A stretch of DNA of 64,000 bases, taken from the NCBI GenBank assembly GCA_900491605.1, contig UESW01003880.1, forward strand, positions 663,687 through 727,686. Direction: 5' to 3'. The notes under the pieces were generated by a model that searched no databases, had not been told where the DNA came from, and saw only the letters and a list, made by a program, of their open reading frames with translations. This stretch comes from Calamus simplicifolius (lineage: Eukaryota > Streptophyta > Magnoliopsida > Arecales > Arecaceae). This document shows, in pieces, positions 48,301 through 62,900 of this stretch (its first letter is position 1; the number at the start of each line of letters is the position of its first letter). The position numbers were made by a program, and so were the translations under genes.

Positions 48301-51300
48301 TCCAGCTTCTGCCAATTTTTGAAAGAACTATGCCATCAAAAGCAAAAAGTAGGCCCCCATTCATTGGTTTAAAAATAAAAAAGGAAAAACAATAAAATAA
48401 ATGACTGCATTATGACATATATGATAGATACAACTTACATGACTTGGAGGGATGCGCTTTCCACTTAGAAGATCCAAGAGGATGGTGCCAAAACTAAATA
48501 TAACACTTTCAGCAGTGACCCTCCCTGCAAAAGTGAAGTTGAGTTAATTCCAGACACCATTGTTTCTTTTCTTCAGCATTGTATTCCTTTAGGGCAATAA
48601 AACATTATGACATGTTTAAGTTATACATGTGATGAGGACATCAATTTTGATGATGCATGAACAAAATACAGACCATGTTTTAGAAGTTTTGGAATGTCTG
48701 CATGTGGAATCAGATGAGTGATAAAACTGAATACTTTTCAGAGATTAAAATGGAAGGCAATAGTAACTAATAAAAATTACTTTCTATAAAACCCTCATAT
48801 GTTAGGCGACAACCTTTATCATTGTCACATGGAAACATAGGACATGTGGTACTGCTCGTTAGCTAACAAATAAATGGAATCCAGATCAGTGTTTATAGCA
48901 AAAGCCAATGAAACCTTAAAACTAGAAGCAAGAATTTTCATAAAGACATATAGTCCCACTTGAATATCATTAGAGAATAAAACCGGAGTCAAGCAGTTAC
49001 TTTAAATGTAATATTACATGGATTTTTTGGTGATCTTTGAAGTTGCTAGATTCATTGCAGCAGAAGTATAAATTAGATTAAGGAAACATCATCAGAGTAA
49101 CACAAGTAACAGTCAAAGTAAAAATCAAGCAGTTGCTAGTGTTAGCAATTACTTCCAAGGCACACAACAATAAGCAGTTCAAATGGAAAAAGGGCCTCAG
49201 GAATATGATAAATCAATCAGAATTTGATGCCCATTCCATTGCCATAATAATCTATCATTCAATGACACTCTATTGTATTTACTCTCACTATATTTCCATA
49301 TCTGTGCAACTGTTCACCAATGAAAGCTGCATTTGTTTCCTTGCTGTCACTACTACTGTTATCAAAACCCTCATGTTGCATGGACTCAGTTATGTGTATC
49401 AGGTGTGGGAGTGCATCTAAGTGTTGGATCCCTTCCACATTTAAATTTTTTTGCATACAGGCCAGTGCCCAAGAGTCATACAAATGTCCATGTTTAAGCA
49501 TTGGGTGTGGGTCCTTTAGACTAAAATGAAGGGTATAAGTAACACAGAAAGCCATCATTGTTCACCTAATATCTGTGCACATATAGACCAAGTAATAAGC
49601 ATGCATCCCACATACAGTCCAGTAGCAGAAAATAAAACAAGAGTAACATGAAAACATCACAGGAACAGAATTTATGAGGTTCTCCAAACAGGCTACATCA
49701 ATTGATGAGATGAAAGATAATCCACTAAATCAAATAATGCAGACTTACCAAGAATTAATATTACTAGAAAACAATCCTTATGCAAGTTCTGCTAGGTCTT
49801 GGCAAGCTGTCAGAGAGAACCATGCAAGAAAAACTGGCTGATAGAAAAACTGTCAAAGAGAAGAATCAAAAGAGGCACGCGGACAATCCAGCCTAAACCA
49901 AGACTACAAAATCAGAAGGTCTCCTAGTCTGTCCGCTCTCTTATTCTCTCTCTTTTCTGTGATTCTCTCCCTTCTTTTCTTCCTCTCTTTTTCATTCTCT
50001 TCTCTCACTCATCACAGCTCTCCATCACCATGCTTAAATGCCTCAACACCACACATTGCATGCCCTCACCACAGCACACCCACAAACCAATGCCCATGGC
50101 AATGCACCTGCATGTTGGTGCCAGCGCCCAGAGACACTGCTACACATAGAATGTGCGCTCCTCCACTCAATTATTCTCAAAGCTAACAATGCCCCACTTT
50201 TACAGTTGAGAGAAGACTGCAGCCGCTTGCTCCTATTCCATCAGGGACATTGGCCCATTTCCAATGGCACATCTGAGCTCAAGTCCATGTGAAGCTCAGT
50301 CTGAGGGTTGGCCATATAAACCATAAGATCCAACCCACAGACAGTCAGGGATATTTCTTTTGCTACTACCAAAATCTAGATAATATCAACTAGATATTGG
50401 TGCGTGTACATACATATACATTACATACATACATACATTACACTAATACATGCATACATACATAGGTCAACTTAGCTCAGTTCAGGATCCGATCAGTTCC
50501 TTCACCTTTGAATCTACATGGATCTTGGAGCCACCCTACCTTTTCCATCTTTTCATCTTTAAGATCTGTGAACTATGTGAATTTAAGGGTAGGAAAAGTG
50601 ATCGGATCTACACTTGGCTCCATTTGAATGCAGCCAAGTCTCTCTCTCTCTTATATATATATACTCAACTCAACTAAGCCTTTTCCCAACTACATGGGGT
50701 CGACTACATGAATCTGCTTCCTCCACTCTACTCTATTTAGGACTAAGTCGACACTCAAATTACAAATAATTATATCTTTTTTAATTATTTCTATCCATAT
50801 CAATTTAGGTCTATCTCTACCTCTATCATTACCATGGATTATTAAAATATCTCTCTTTCTAATTGAAGCATCTAAAGGTCTTCATTGTATATGTCCAAAC
50901 CATCTTAATTGATTTTCTCTCATTTTATCTTCAATTGGAGCTACTTCTATCATTTCTCATATATGTTTATTTCTAATTCTATCTTTTAAAGTTTTATCAC
51001 ATATTCATTTTTAACATGCGCATTTCTGTTACACTTAATATATTCGCATATATATATTTATATACAAATATATAAAGAGAGTTGAACTTGGTTGCATTCG
51101 AATATAACAAAGTCTTAGATCCAATCGCCCTTTTCACCTTTGGATTCAATCCTAAAGCCACCTCATTTTTTTCACATTTTTTACCTTTGAAATCCATGAT
51201 CTGTGTGGATCCAAGGGTGGAAAGGGTGATCAAATCTGGGCTTGGCTACATTCAAATATTGCCAAATCCATCTCTCTCTCTCTCTCTCTCTCTGTGTGTA

Positions 51301-54300
51301 TATATATACACACACATATACATATAAGATAAGATTAAGTTACATCTTGTGTGACTCTAAAAGAGTTATATCTTTTCTAAATTAGATGATTAGGGGTTCA
51401 CATTGATGATCCTAGCTACTAAATGTGATCTATTACCTCCAAAATACTTATCCACAAAAACTCATGATTTGGAGACCTTTAGCTTACATATTACATGGCT
51501 AAAAACATCTTAGATCATCGATGTGAAACTCCGATCATCCGATACCAAGGCTGGATAAACCATGAACCGATACTAAACCAAACTAAAGTGGTAGTGTACT
51601 ACTAATTAGGGCCAATTCAGTATTTTTTGCAATTTATTTTTATTGGTTATCAATTTTTTTCCTTTTTCATCGGTAGTTTTTAAATTTTATTCCAATTTTA
51701 GTGACAATTCATAGTTTAGGCCTTAAGAAATACGTTTTAACTTTAGGATTTTAAGTATTGTTTTGACGAGTTATGGATCAAGTTGGCATAGGTCAATATG
51801 AGGTTCACTATCACTGTGATCTTATTTAAGTTGAAAAACTCTATAAGTTTGACAAAGTGTTGACCAAAGCCTTACAAATTGTATTTTAAAATAATTTTTT
51901 TAGTATTTTAGTCTCTCATCATTTATAAAGTTAAATTAATTTTTAAAAAATTTTATTCAAAGTGAAAGCACCCTAACTTGATATTTATTAAATCATGATT
52001 TCTTAAAATTCTCTGAATTTGTTCTTGAGAGTGAGATTTAACTTTTTATACTTAGGAAATTTGATTTTTCTAATATTTTTGTTGAATTCAAAATGAGGCG
52101 TAATTCCTTATTTTCATGAAAAATTATAAGTAAATGACAACGAAAGAGAAAAGAAAAGAGAGAATGTGAGCTCAAAACATTTATTTATATGATTTTGAAT
52201 GAAAATAAGAGAGGAAAGAAGATGTGAGCTCACATGACATCTAACACAACCACAAACACAAAACCATCCAAACCACCCTGAATTGAGTGGTTTGGCATAG
52301 ATTGGACTTGTTCAAACTAGTTTGTCCTAGTTCGAGGCTCGTACCAAATCAACAGGCAAAAACAAACCGTTTTTCAATCAGTTCGGACCAAACTGAACGA
52401 TTTAGTTTGGTATATCTTACCTTGTCTAATACAAAAAGAAAAGCTAACTTTCTTAGAATCAAGATTTTAAATCACACGGAAAGAGGCATCCCAATTTTTT
52501 CATAAAATGAGATGCACCACTTTCCCACCCTATCCTAATGGCCATCTCAATAAAACATCCCAGTGCCCTCATTCGTCTACCCTTCAATTTTTCTTTATTC
52601 TTTTATTTCTTTTCTTTCTTATCCTCATTTCTTCTTCTTTATTTCCCTTCTTCCCTCTCTCCTCTCTTCCTTTCTTTCATTTCCTTCTTTCTTTCCTTTT
52701 TCTTCTACTTTCCTTCATTTCTTTTTTTTCTTTCTTTCCTTCTTTTCTTTTTCTTCTTAGCTGGGTTTTAGTGTCCCCCAGTCCCATTTTCTCATAGGAA
52801 TAGAACAGGATGGTTGGGATGCCCCAGTCCTACCAAAACTTAAAACCTTGCTTAGAATTGCACCAAGTTTAACTTGAATATGTTCCTGCATAGATTTATA
52901 TAAAGAAAGGGAGATATAAATATATGGAGAGAGTTTGACTTGGCTACAATTTAAGAGAGATAGAGAGGGAGAGCTTGACATGGCTATACCTAAGGGGATC
53001 TCCACTCATATCTGATCAAGTCTAGATTTGACCTCTTGATGCATTAGCCAAGGGTCTCCAAGTTACATGATTTTTGATGCGTAAACATTTTATACATAAT
53101 GAATAACATTCAACAGCACAGATCATCGATATGGATTCTCCATCTAAATCTAAACCTAATGAGATTTGGGTAGAAATCCTCTCAAGGGTAACAGAGCCAA
53201 GCTATGCATGCATGTACATTTTAAAACTTAAAGCTGGAGAACTATATTTATATGGGAAATGAAAAGGTTTCAAGTGCAAACAAGTTCTTTGAGTAAAAAT
53301 AAGAAATTAACACCACTTCTCCAGATACCAAGTTATTCAACAATTTTATCACTAGGATATGGATATATTTTTTGCTTCCAAGTTAAAAGAAAATTAGAAA
53401 TTAATCGTTCAAAACTACTGTAGTAGTATGCTAACTCTAGACAAAATGTAATAGTGTAACCTCCGGGATATGATTACCTTATCGCAAAACTTAATCGCGA
53501 TATTCTTGGAATAGATAACACCTGACGGTTGTATTTTCAATACCCATAACTAATGGAGTCTCAAATCCCTTGATTTGAGAAGTCTGCGTCGCCTTTAAAT
53601 GATCACGCGAACCCTCCTTCCCATCATCCTCGAACGCCTCCTTCCCATCATCCTCAAACGCCTCTCTGCTCCTGGTAAGTCCCTCTATCCACGCATGGAA
53701 GGGAGAGAGAGAAAGTCAGAGAAAGAGAGAGAGAGGAACCAGGCTGAAAGAAGCCTCGGCACCCCGCTCCCGTGCCGACTGTGATTCAGGCCCGACGGCA
53801 TGCCCCCGCCTCGCCAGGCCTGAGCCTTGGCCGACCGCCCCACCGGCATCGGAGGCGGCGTCCGGTGGGTGCCGGAGGCGAGAGAGAGAGAGAGAAGGAT
53901 CAGAGACGAGAGAGAAAGGGAGACTGTGACGGTTGTGCAACGCCGATCCTTGGTTCAGGCCCGGCGGCGTGCCCGTCGCCTCGCCGGGCCTGGGCGGTGG
54001 TCGGCGACCTCCATCGGCGTCAGGCGTTCGACCATGGAGGTCCGGCCGGCCATGGTAGCCGGCCATGCCGCCGGCACAGTAATGTGCCGCGGCGGATCGT
54101 GAGAGAGGAAGAGTAAGACGGGAGGAAAATTAGAGAAAGAGAAGAGAGGGGAGCCGCGGTCGGCTCTGGTTCGGCCACCGGTGGCCGAGCCGCTCCCAAT
54201 TTAGCCGGCGGCGGCCCTGGCCGCCAGCACTAGGTAACCCTGTTTCGTTTGAAACAGGGGACCAACAGAGAAAAGAACTGGGCCGGCTGGGCTGCCTTGA

Positions 54301-57300
54301 TTTGGGCCCTGTTGGGTCAGTCCGAGAGCCATATTTGAGCCGCTATTTGGCCCTGTAATGGGTCGAAAATGGTAAACTAAATTATGGTCCGAATCAGGAT
54401 TGATTCTAGTTTCTGGGGATAATTTTGCTTCCCTATTTGGGTGTATACATTGAGAGATCTTCGAGCCCAAAGTTGGTCCGTGAAGTGGTCTGGGTAGAGT
54501 CTTTAAGAGTAATTATTCAGATTTTAGAAACTTAATTATGAAAAATGATGCTGCATGTGCCCAAGTGTCCAAATAGCTGGGTTATCAATTGGGATTTGCG
54601 TACTGAGGTAAGTAAGCCAAGTATTATAAATTTTATAAATTGTTTAATTCATAAATCATGAATTTATAATTAGATGCATATTTATGAAATGTGAAAAATG
54701 AAGTTTCGTTTATATTGAATGAATAAATAGTACTATAAATTTATAAATAAGCATTTGCTATGACTATTGTAGTGGGTAATGTTTTGCAAATTATGACTTA
54801 CATGTGTATATGCAAAATGTAATCATATCAATCTTGCAAATTATGTTGGTACTATCGAAATGATAATATGCAATCATGATGATGACAGTGGAATTTATTT
54901 GTATGTGCCGCCACGGTTCTCATATGACTTAAAATGCCAAGTGCTACGTGACCCACCTCCACAGGGAAAATATGTGGAGGACACATCCGTAAGATGTGTT
55001 TTGATGATAGACTATGATATGGCATAACACTGGTACCAGGACCTTCCTCTTAGGGAACATTTAAGAGTGATACAATAGATGAGTGTTGTAGGGCCGTGGG
55101 ACACATAAGAAAACAATGAATGCATAAACAGTGATTTGTTTACATTGCATATTCTAGCATTTATTGTTTAATTAAACTTTCAAATTATTTCGAGCTGATG
55201 ATATGAATGTGCTGATAGCATGATAAATGTATTTGTAATTGAAAGTTTTTATAAAAATGTGATTTGAGAATATCTTGATATGATAAGATATGATGATTTG
55301 AAACTATATTAGGCTTACTTATTGAGTGTGAGCCCATATAATTCTCACATTGTTTTTCAGAGCCACAGGAGTGAAGGATATTTAGGGTAGATGGAGCTTC
55401 TATTAAATAAATTAAGATCCATTACATGGATGTAGTCCAGTATTGCTTGTGTGTAGGGCTGGTGCCCAAGACTGAAATTATGGTTTGTAATAATCATGGA
55501 TTTGATTTTTTTTGCCTTATTGATTTATGTGTCGAAATTCGAGACGCCTTGCATGCCTAGCATGCGGCGGGTTGTCACCCTAGCTCAAATTTTGGGATTG
55601 AGGCGTGACAGCTTTAGTGGTATCAGAGCCAGGTTATGACATTAGGGATACATATATGATGACACTTTAGGCAAAACACTAGGATGACATTGAGACAATT
55701 ATAAATTTCAGATATTATGTTTTGAAAACCTGACATTTAAAGTTTACCATGATATTAATTACAACTAATTTATCAGGAGATAGAAATGGCACGTCGCTCT
55801 AGAAGCCAATAAAATGATGAGGGTTCCCAGGTTGGTAATGCTGGCCAACGAAAGGTCTAGAAGCCACTGGAGTTGCTGCCCTACCAACTCAGTCGGGACT
55901 GATCAGCAGCGACTCCAGACCGAGATGCTTCAGGTTTTCTCGGGGATGACGCAGTCGATGCAGGATATGCATCATCAGATTCTGCAGGCCTTATCCACTC
56001 AGCCTGCTCCCACTGCCCTGCAGACTCAGCCTATCCCTCCTGCTCCACAAACTCAGCCAGCCTTGCCTACTCATCCTCCACCATTGACCCAGCCTACTCC
56101 ATCTCAATCTTGGATAGGGGTTGGCCGCAGCTTTGCAGACTTCAAGAAGTTTGCCTCTGCCCCTTTCTTTGGATCTACCAACCCTGTTAATGCTGAGCGG
56201 TGGATGCGAGACATGAAAAAGGCTTTTACGGCCCATGGTAGTCAGGATATGGAGCGGATCAGATTTGCCACCTATCTTCTCCAGGGATAAGCTTATGATT
56301 GGTGGTTAGTTGAGGAGCAGCGTCGGGATAGACGGGTTATTTCTTGGGAGAGTTTAGGGAGGCATTCTTCGACAAATACTTCTCCAGGAGTGTACAGAGA
56401 GATGGAATCGGAGTTTATCAAATTGAAGCAAAGAAATCTGTCTGTGGCTCAGTATGAAGCTGAATTCACCAGGTTGGCCTGTTTCATGTCTCTATATTGA
56501 GGAAGTATATTTTCGATCCCAGCCATGTCATAGCATACGAGCCTATACAATTGAGGAAAGATTTATCATATGAGAAGCATCCTGTGCGTATCATGAACCG
56601 CAAAGATCAGGTTCTTAGACGGCGTATCATTCCCTGTGTCAAGTACAATGGAGTAGTCATTCTGAGAGGGAGGCTACTTGATAACTTGAGGAGGAAATGA
56701 AAAAGAAGTATCCATAACTATTTGTATCTTAATATAGTTAATGATGTAGCTACGACTGTTGACTTTTGAATAAAGACTTAGTTGATTGCGTGACAATTTG
56801 GAATTCTAATTTCCTCTAATGAAAGGGTATCAATTTCGAGGCCAAAATTTTTATAAGGGAGAATGTAACCTCCGGGATATGATTACCTGATCGCGAAACT
56901 TAATCGCGATATTCTGGAATAGATAATACCTGACGGTTGTATTTTCAAATACCCATAACTAATGGAGTCTCAAATCCCTTGATTTGAGGAGTCTGCGTCG
57001 CCTTTAAAGGATCACGCGAACCCTCCTTCCCATCATCCTCGAACGCCTCCTTTCCATCATCATCGTGCACGCATCTGCTCCTGATAAGTTCTCTATCCAT
57101 GCATGAGAGGGAGAGAGAGAGTTAGAGAAAGAGAGAGAAACCGGGCTGAAAGAAGCCTCGACACCTTGCTCCCGTGCCGACTGTGATTCAAGCCCGGCGG
57201 CGTGCCCGTCGCCTCGCCGGGCCTGAGCCTTGGCCGACCGCCCACGGCAACAGAGGCGTCGTCCGGTGGGGTGCCGAAGGCGAGAGAGAGTGTGGGATCA

Positions 57301-59931
57301 GAGATGAGAGAGAAAGGGAGACTGTGACGGTTGTGCAACGCCCGATCCTTGGTTCAGGCCCGCGGCATGCCCGTCGCCTCGCCGGGCCTGGGCGGTGGTC
57401 GGCAACCTCCACTGGCGTCGGGCGTTCGACAGGTGGAGGTCCAGCCGGCCATGGTGGCCGGCCGTGCCGCCGGCACAGTAATGTGCCGCAGCGGATCGTG
57501 AGAGAGGAAGAGTAAGACGAGGGAAATTAGAGAAAGAGAAGATAGGGGAGGCCGGCCGCGGCAGCGGTCGGCTCTCGTCCGGCCACCAGTGGTCGGGCTG
57601 CTCCCAATTTGGCCGGCGGCGGCCCTGGCCGCCGACACTAGGTAACCCTGTTTCGTTTGAAACAAGGGACCAACAGAGAAAAGAAGAACTGGGCCGACTG
57701 GGCTGCCTTGATTTGGGCCCTGTTGGGCCAGTCCGAGAGCCATATTTGAGCTGTGTTTGGGCCCTGTAATGGGCCGAAAATGGTAAAATAAAATTATGGC
57801 CCGAATCAGGATTGATTCTAGTTTCTGAGGATAATTTTGCTTCCCTATTTGGGTGTATACATTGAGAGATATTCGAGCCCAAAGTTGGGTCCGTGAAGTG
57901 GTCTGGGTAGAGTCTTAAGAGTCACTGTATTATTCAGATTTTAGAAAATTATAAAAAATGATGCTGTAAGTGCCCAGGTGTCCAAATAGCTGGGTTATCA
58001 ATTGGGATTTGCGTACTGAGGTAAGTAAGCCAAGTATTATAAATTTTATAAATTGTTTAATTCATAAATCATGAATTTATAATTAGATGCATATTTATGA
58101 AATGTTAAAATGAAGTTTTGTTTATATTGAATTAATAAATAGTACTATAAATTTATAAATAAGCATTTGTTATGACTATTGTAGCGGGTAATGTTTTGCA
58201 AATTATGACTTATATGTGTATATGCAAAAATGTAATCATATCAATCTTGCAAATTATGTTGGTACTATCGAAATGATAATATGCAACCATGATGATGACA
58301 GTGGAATTTATTTGTATGTGTCGCCACGATTCTCATATGACTTGAAATGCCAAGTGCTACGTACCCACCTCCACAGGGAAAGATATGTGGAGGACACATC
58401 CGTAAGATGTGTTCTGATGATAGACTATGATATGGCATAACACTGGTACCAGGACCCTTCCTCTTAGGAACATTTAAGAGTGATACAATAGATGAATGTG
58501 TAGGGCCGTGGGACACATAAGAAAATAATGAATGTATAAACAGTGATTTGTTTACATTGCATATTCTAGTATTTATTGTTTAATTAAACTTTCAAATTAT
58601 TTTGAGCTGATGATATGAATGTGCTGATAGCATGATAAATGTATTTGAAATTAAAAATTTTTATAAAAATATGATTTGAGAATATCTTGATATGATATGA
58701 TAAGATATGATGATTTGAAATTGTATTAGGCTTACTTATTAAGTGTGAGCTTATATAATTCTCACAATGTTTTTCAGAGCCACATGAGTGAAGAAGGATA
58801 TTTGGGGTAGATGGAGCTTCTATTAAATAAATTAAGATCCATTATATGGATGTAGTCCAATATTGCTTGTGTGTAGGACTGGTAGCCCAAGACTGAAAAT
58901 TATGGTTTGTAATAAATCATGGATTTGGATTTTTTTTTGCCTTATTGATTTATGTATCAAAATTCGAGACGCCTTGCATGACTGGCATGCGGCGGGTTGT
59001 GACCCTAGCTCAAATTTTGGGACTGGGGCGTGACAAATAAGCATGCTAACTCTAGACAAATTGATTTGATAATGATAATAGTAATAGCAATAGAAACAAT
59101 AACAAAATAGCAAACAGAAGGCATTAATAGAGTAAGATTATCCACAACATAAAACCAAACAAGCCGTGCAGTCCATTTAATTAATACCAGAGAATAGAAG
59201 AAATTGTAATGAATCAATTTTAATCACAACAATCGATTACCATTTCTTAAATATTCTGGTGGTGTGTAAGCTAGGTTTGTGCTATAACTCTTTCCATCCC
59301 TGCTGTTTTTCATAAGGCCAAAACAAGAAAGCCTTGGATTACCATCCTGTAAAGAAGAAGAAAAAATAAAAAGATTAGTTCTGACAAATTATAGATCAAA
59401 AGTGGAGATTTAGCCAACATAGATGAACATAAAAGACCATCATAAATTTTATAAAAAATTAAAGAGATTGCAGGGAATAGATTCTTGTAGCCCAAAAATC
59501 CAGATGGTTTGCAAAACAATGTATTTCAGCAACAATCCATCAACATCTGTTCCTCTCATATTAGGCATTGCATGCATCCATTAAACGGAAAGCAAAACAA
59601 AAGGAGAAAAAATAATAAAAGGTAGCATCATTCACTAATAGATTGTAACCTGTCAAACCTCCTCAGTTCTCTCTTTTTTCAATGGTTACTTCCCCTATTA
59701 TATGCTGCTTGAGTTATGGGGAATCTAAGCAAAATCACAGATTTATCCAATGCTAAAATAAAAAGTTAAAAGTCCTGCATACAGGATCATCATTGAGCAG
59801 TCAACACCAAGTTTGTTTTTCTTTCTTATTATTTCTCCTGCATGGCATTTGTCGATTTCAAACATCTAAAATATATTAACACTGTTTCCTCATCTTCTAC
59901 AAAATGTTCTAACCAATTATTTCAAGTGTAA

Positions 59932-59996
<65 letters not shown>

Positions 59997-62900
59997 GCTA
60001 GAAGAATTGTCATTCTAAAAGGATAAGATCTAACTGAACCTTCATAATCACCTCCGTCTTCTCAGATGTCTTACAAAATATCAAAGAGCAAAAGGATCTT
60101 ATTGAAACAGTTAAAGATTTCATTTATATCCTTTACAAAGCTCGACATGGTTTGGTTAGTCATATCCGGTATCATTTGCGAGTAACTTTCTGCACCACTA
60201 CCAAGCAGCAGTGCAAAATAGAAGCAATTCCTTTATAGAACAACTTGTACTAGCAACTTTAGAAACTTCTGCCTTCTTGAAGAGAACAAAACAAAAATTA
60301 TCTGTCACCTAAAGAAGCCAATTAGTGTCTGAAAGCTTACAATACAGTTTGGATTAGCATCTTTCTTACCTTATCTCCAGCCTGATTGCAGAATTTTTAA
60401 CTACTACCATTCTACTCAACTCAACTCAATTCATCTAAGCCCTTTCCCAGCATCATGGGGTCGACTACATGAATCTGCTTCCTCCACTCTACTCTATTCA
60501 GGACTAAATTGACATTCAATTACAAATATTATATCATTTTTAATTATTTTTGTCCTAGGTCTACCTCTACCTCTATCCTTACCATGAATTATTAAAATAT
60601 CACTCTTTCTAACTGGAGCATCTAAAGATCTTTGTTGTATATGTCCAAACCACCGTAATCGATTTTTTGCATAGTTTGATTTTGTATATTCATGTTTTAA
60701 AAAATCTGATGAAGTTTTACGCTGGCTGTCAGCTGCCTAACACAATAAAAATAATAAAATAATAAATAATGCCATCCACATAATCAACAACAATAGTTTC
60801 TGCAAGTTGTAGAAGCATCTCAATATTAAAATTCAACTTTTAACTTATACATACCCTCACTTGCTATGATTTCACATCTTCTAAAATTCTTCCTATGATA
60901 CATGACACATCACGCTCCTCATATCAACTAGGTAAACCAAGGTTTGCAATCTTAGTATTGGACACCATATCGATACTATATTGGTACACATGGCATCGAG
61001 ACCAGAATGGCAAACACGGTATTGCTTGGTACAAGGTGGTATGCACTAATAGATTGGTAAACACTTAATAAGTGATGCATGTTTTTTGGTAGGAGGAGAA
61101 TATCATTACATTTATTGACACTATATAATCATGATGAATTTTTGTTGCTTTCTATATACATATATACCATGGGCTTGTACATAACATGCATTGATAGAGT
61201 GGGCAGCTTTTGGGTTAATGACTATTTTCACCGTATCTAGTTTATGCCATGCATGTACACCGCAAGATTAAGTATTACTGAAGAGGTAATACCATATAAC
61301 CCAGACTTTATATACAATGAGTCCGACCCCTTGGCCATACTGGAAGCAGGGCATTGTAGCATCTTCTGGCATGTGCTTCGCACAAAAAACCATGGATCCA
61401 AATGACATCTGGTAGAGAAGAAAATTGCTAAAAGTAGGTTTTATTGATAGGATGTCACAATCTAAGGGTTTTGGTCATTTAGCTAATTTTTTTCCCATTT
61501 TGTAACATGCAGGAGCAGAGGGGAGAACACTAAGAATTGCAAAAATTATGCTGAGTGTGTTGTCCAAAATGAAAAAGTCTAGTTCATTGTCTATGCCCTC
61601 GTTAGAGCTTAAAAAGTCCAATACCTTCTCTATGTTTTTGTTCTTCTTCACATTGAGTCAAACCAAAATAGCTTCCCACATCGTATTATAAGGACCAATA
61701 ACAATTCAAAAAATATCATAACACAAAAAACATTTTGTTCAATTAACCATTTAATTCATAAACAAAAGAAATGATGACTCTTAATTGAAGATAAATGATG
61801 CAAAAATTGCTTGCTCACAATCTCTTCCATATGGCATGAAACAACAGGCTAAAATAAATATAGCGCCTAAAAATTACTTGTGTTTTTTCCGAAATAAAAT
61901 TTCTTCTGTAAACCATCAAGAAAATTCCATCAGATATTATTGGTTATCCTACTCAAACTCATCAATCATAAACCAGCATTCTTTTCTTCATAATTGACAA
62001 ACCAATTAACTCTAAAAAGCTATGCAACATTTTATGCTCTGAACTAAAAGGCCCTGTCCCTATCTGATGGATTTTTATATGCATAATCATTTACATAATT
62101 TTTAAGAATCTCTACCATATTTAACAATAAAAAAGAATACAAAAAAAAGATGCTGTTTTCCAACTTATCTATCAATGAGTTGCAAAGGTAGGCTGCTAGC
62201 CTTACCCAGTAGAAGTGCAGTTATAGTCCAAATTGACAATAAGAAAGGAGTTCTCAAGTAATAATGTTCAACTTTGATTTTGCTTAAAATTACCTACTTT
62301 TCATAAAGAAAAGAAAGATTTGAAAAGGGGCAGATGTTCCACCTCATCAAAAAGGACTCTATATGCATTTAGGTCATGATATAGTGGTCGTCCTTCACTG
62401 CTGCAATACTCCAAGGCTTCAGCAATGTAGAATGCAACTCTCAAACGCATGGCCCATTCAATAGTTTGTTTTTCCCCTGTTCAAGACATTGACGTACATA
62501 TAAAGAATCAAAAAGATTATGTGTCTGTGTGTGTGTATTCACATGGGAATTAAAACAAGGTGTATGTGAATTACTCTGCCTTATTCTATAGGAGATGGTT
62601 CGAAAGATGACTGATAAATGGGCATATTACATGCATGGTGAAGAAAGAAACAAATTTTCACATGGAAAGAACTATGAACACAAGTATAAAAGAATTTTAC
62701 CAATACTACCATCCACAACGAAGACATAGATAAGAGTTCAACCATTGAATTCTAGATATGCATAAATGAATGAACGGTATGAAAAATAGAAGCTCAGCAA
62801 CAAAACATTAAACCATGAAATAGGGACCCTCTGCCCTGTATGCCGCCAAACTATATAATTTCAAATTTTTGCTAAATATATACAGTTGTCCTGTTTAGCA

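Larger units (their letters stand above)
53455..59035 (+). mobile_element. internally deleted Ty3/gypsy chromovirus in BSK1 intron 4 (antisense)
   Basis: A 5.6-kb element with long LTRs (53455-55610 and 56864-59035), initiator-Met primer site TGGTATCAGAGCCAGG at 55618, and purine tract TAAGGGAGAA before the right LTR. The internal region is only 1.25 kb. It keeps the gag N-terminal half (FADFKKFASAPFFGSTNPVN, RFATYLLQG) and then jumps near 56480 to the very end of pol (YIFDPSHVIAYEPIQLRKD, HPVRIMNRKDQVLRRR), the Tekay/Del-type integrase end with a chromodomain remnant. Protease, RT, RNase H and the integrase core are missing. LTR copies differ by scattered substitutions and small indels, so it is older than the copia element. 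It runs opposite to BSK1 and ends 205 bp from exon 4. Confidence 0.92.

Noticed and set aside
52507..52797. Hydrophobic Phe/Leu/Ser-rich open frame resembling a membrane protein
   Set aside because: Produced by the pyrimidine tract; all three frames look the same, with no start context or conserved motif.
53716..54116. GC-rich open frames of about 115 codons on both strands; similar ones at 57174-57882
   Set aside because: They fall inside the LTRs of the gypsy element, and indels between the two LTR copies change the protein completely.
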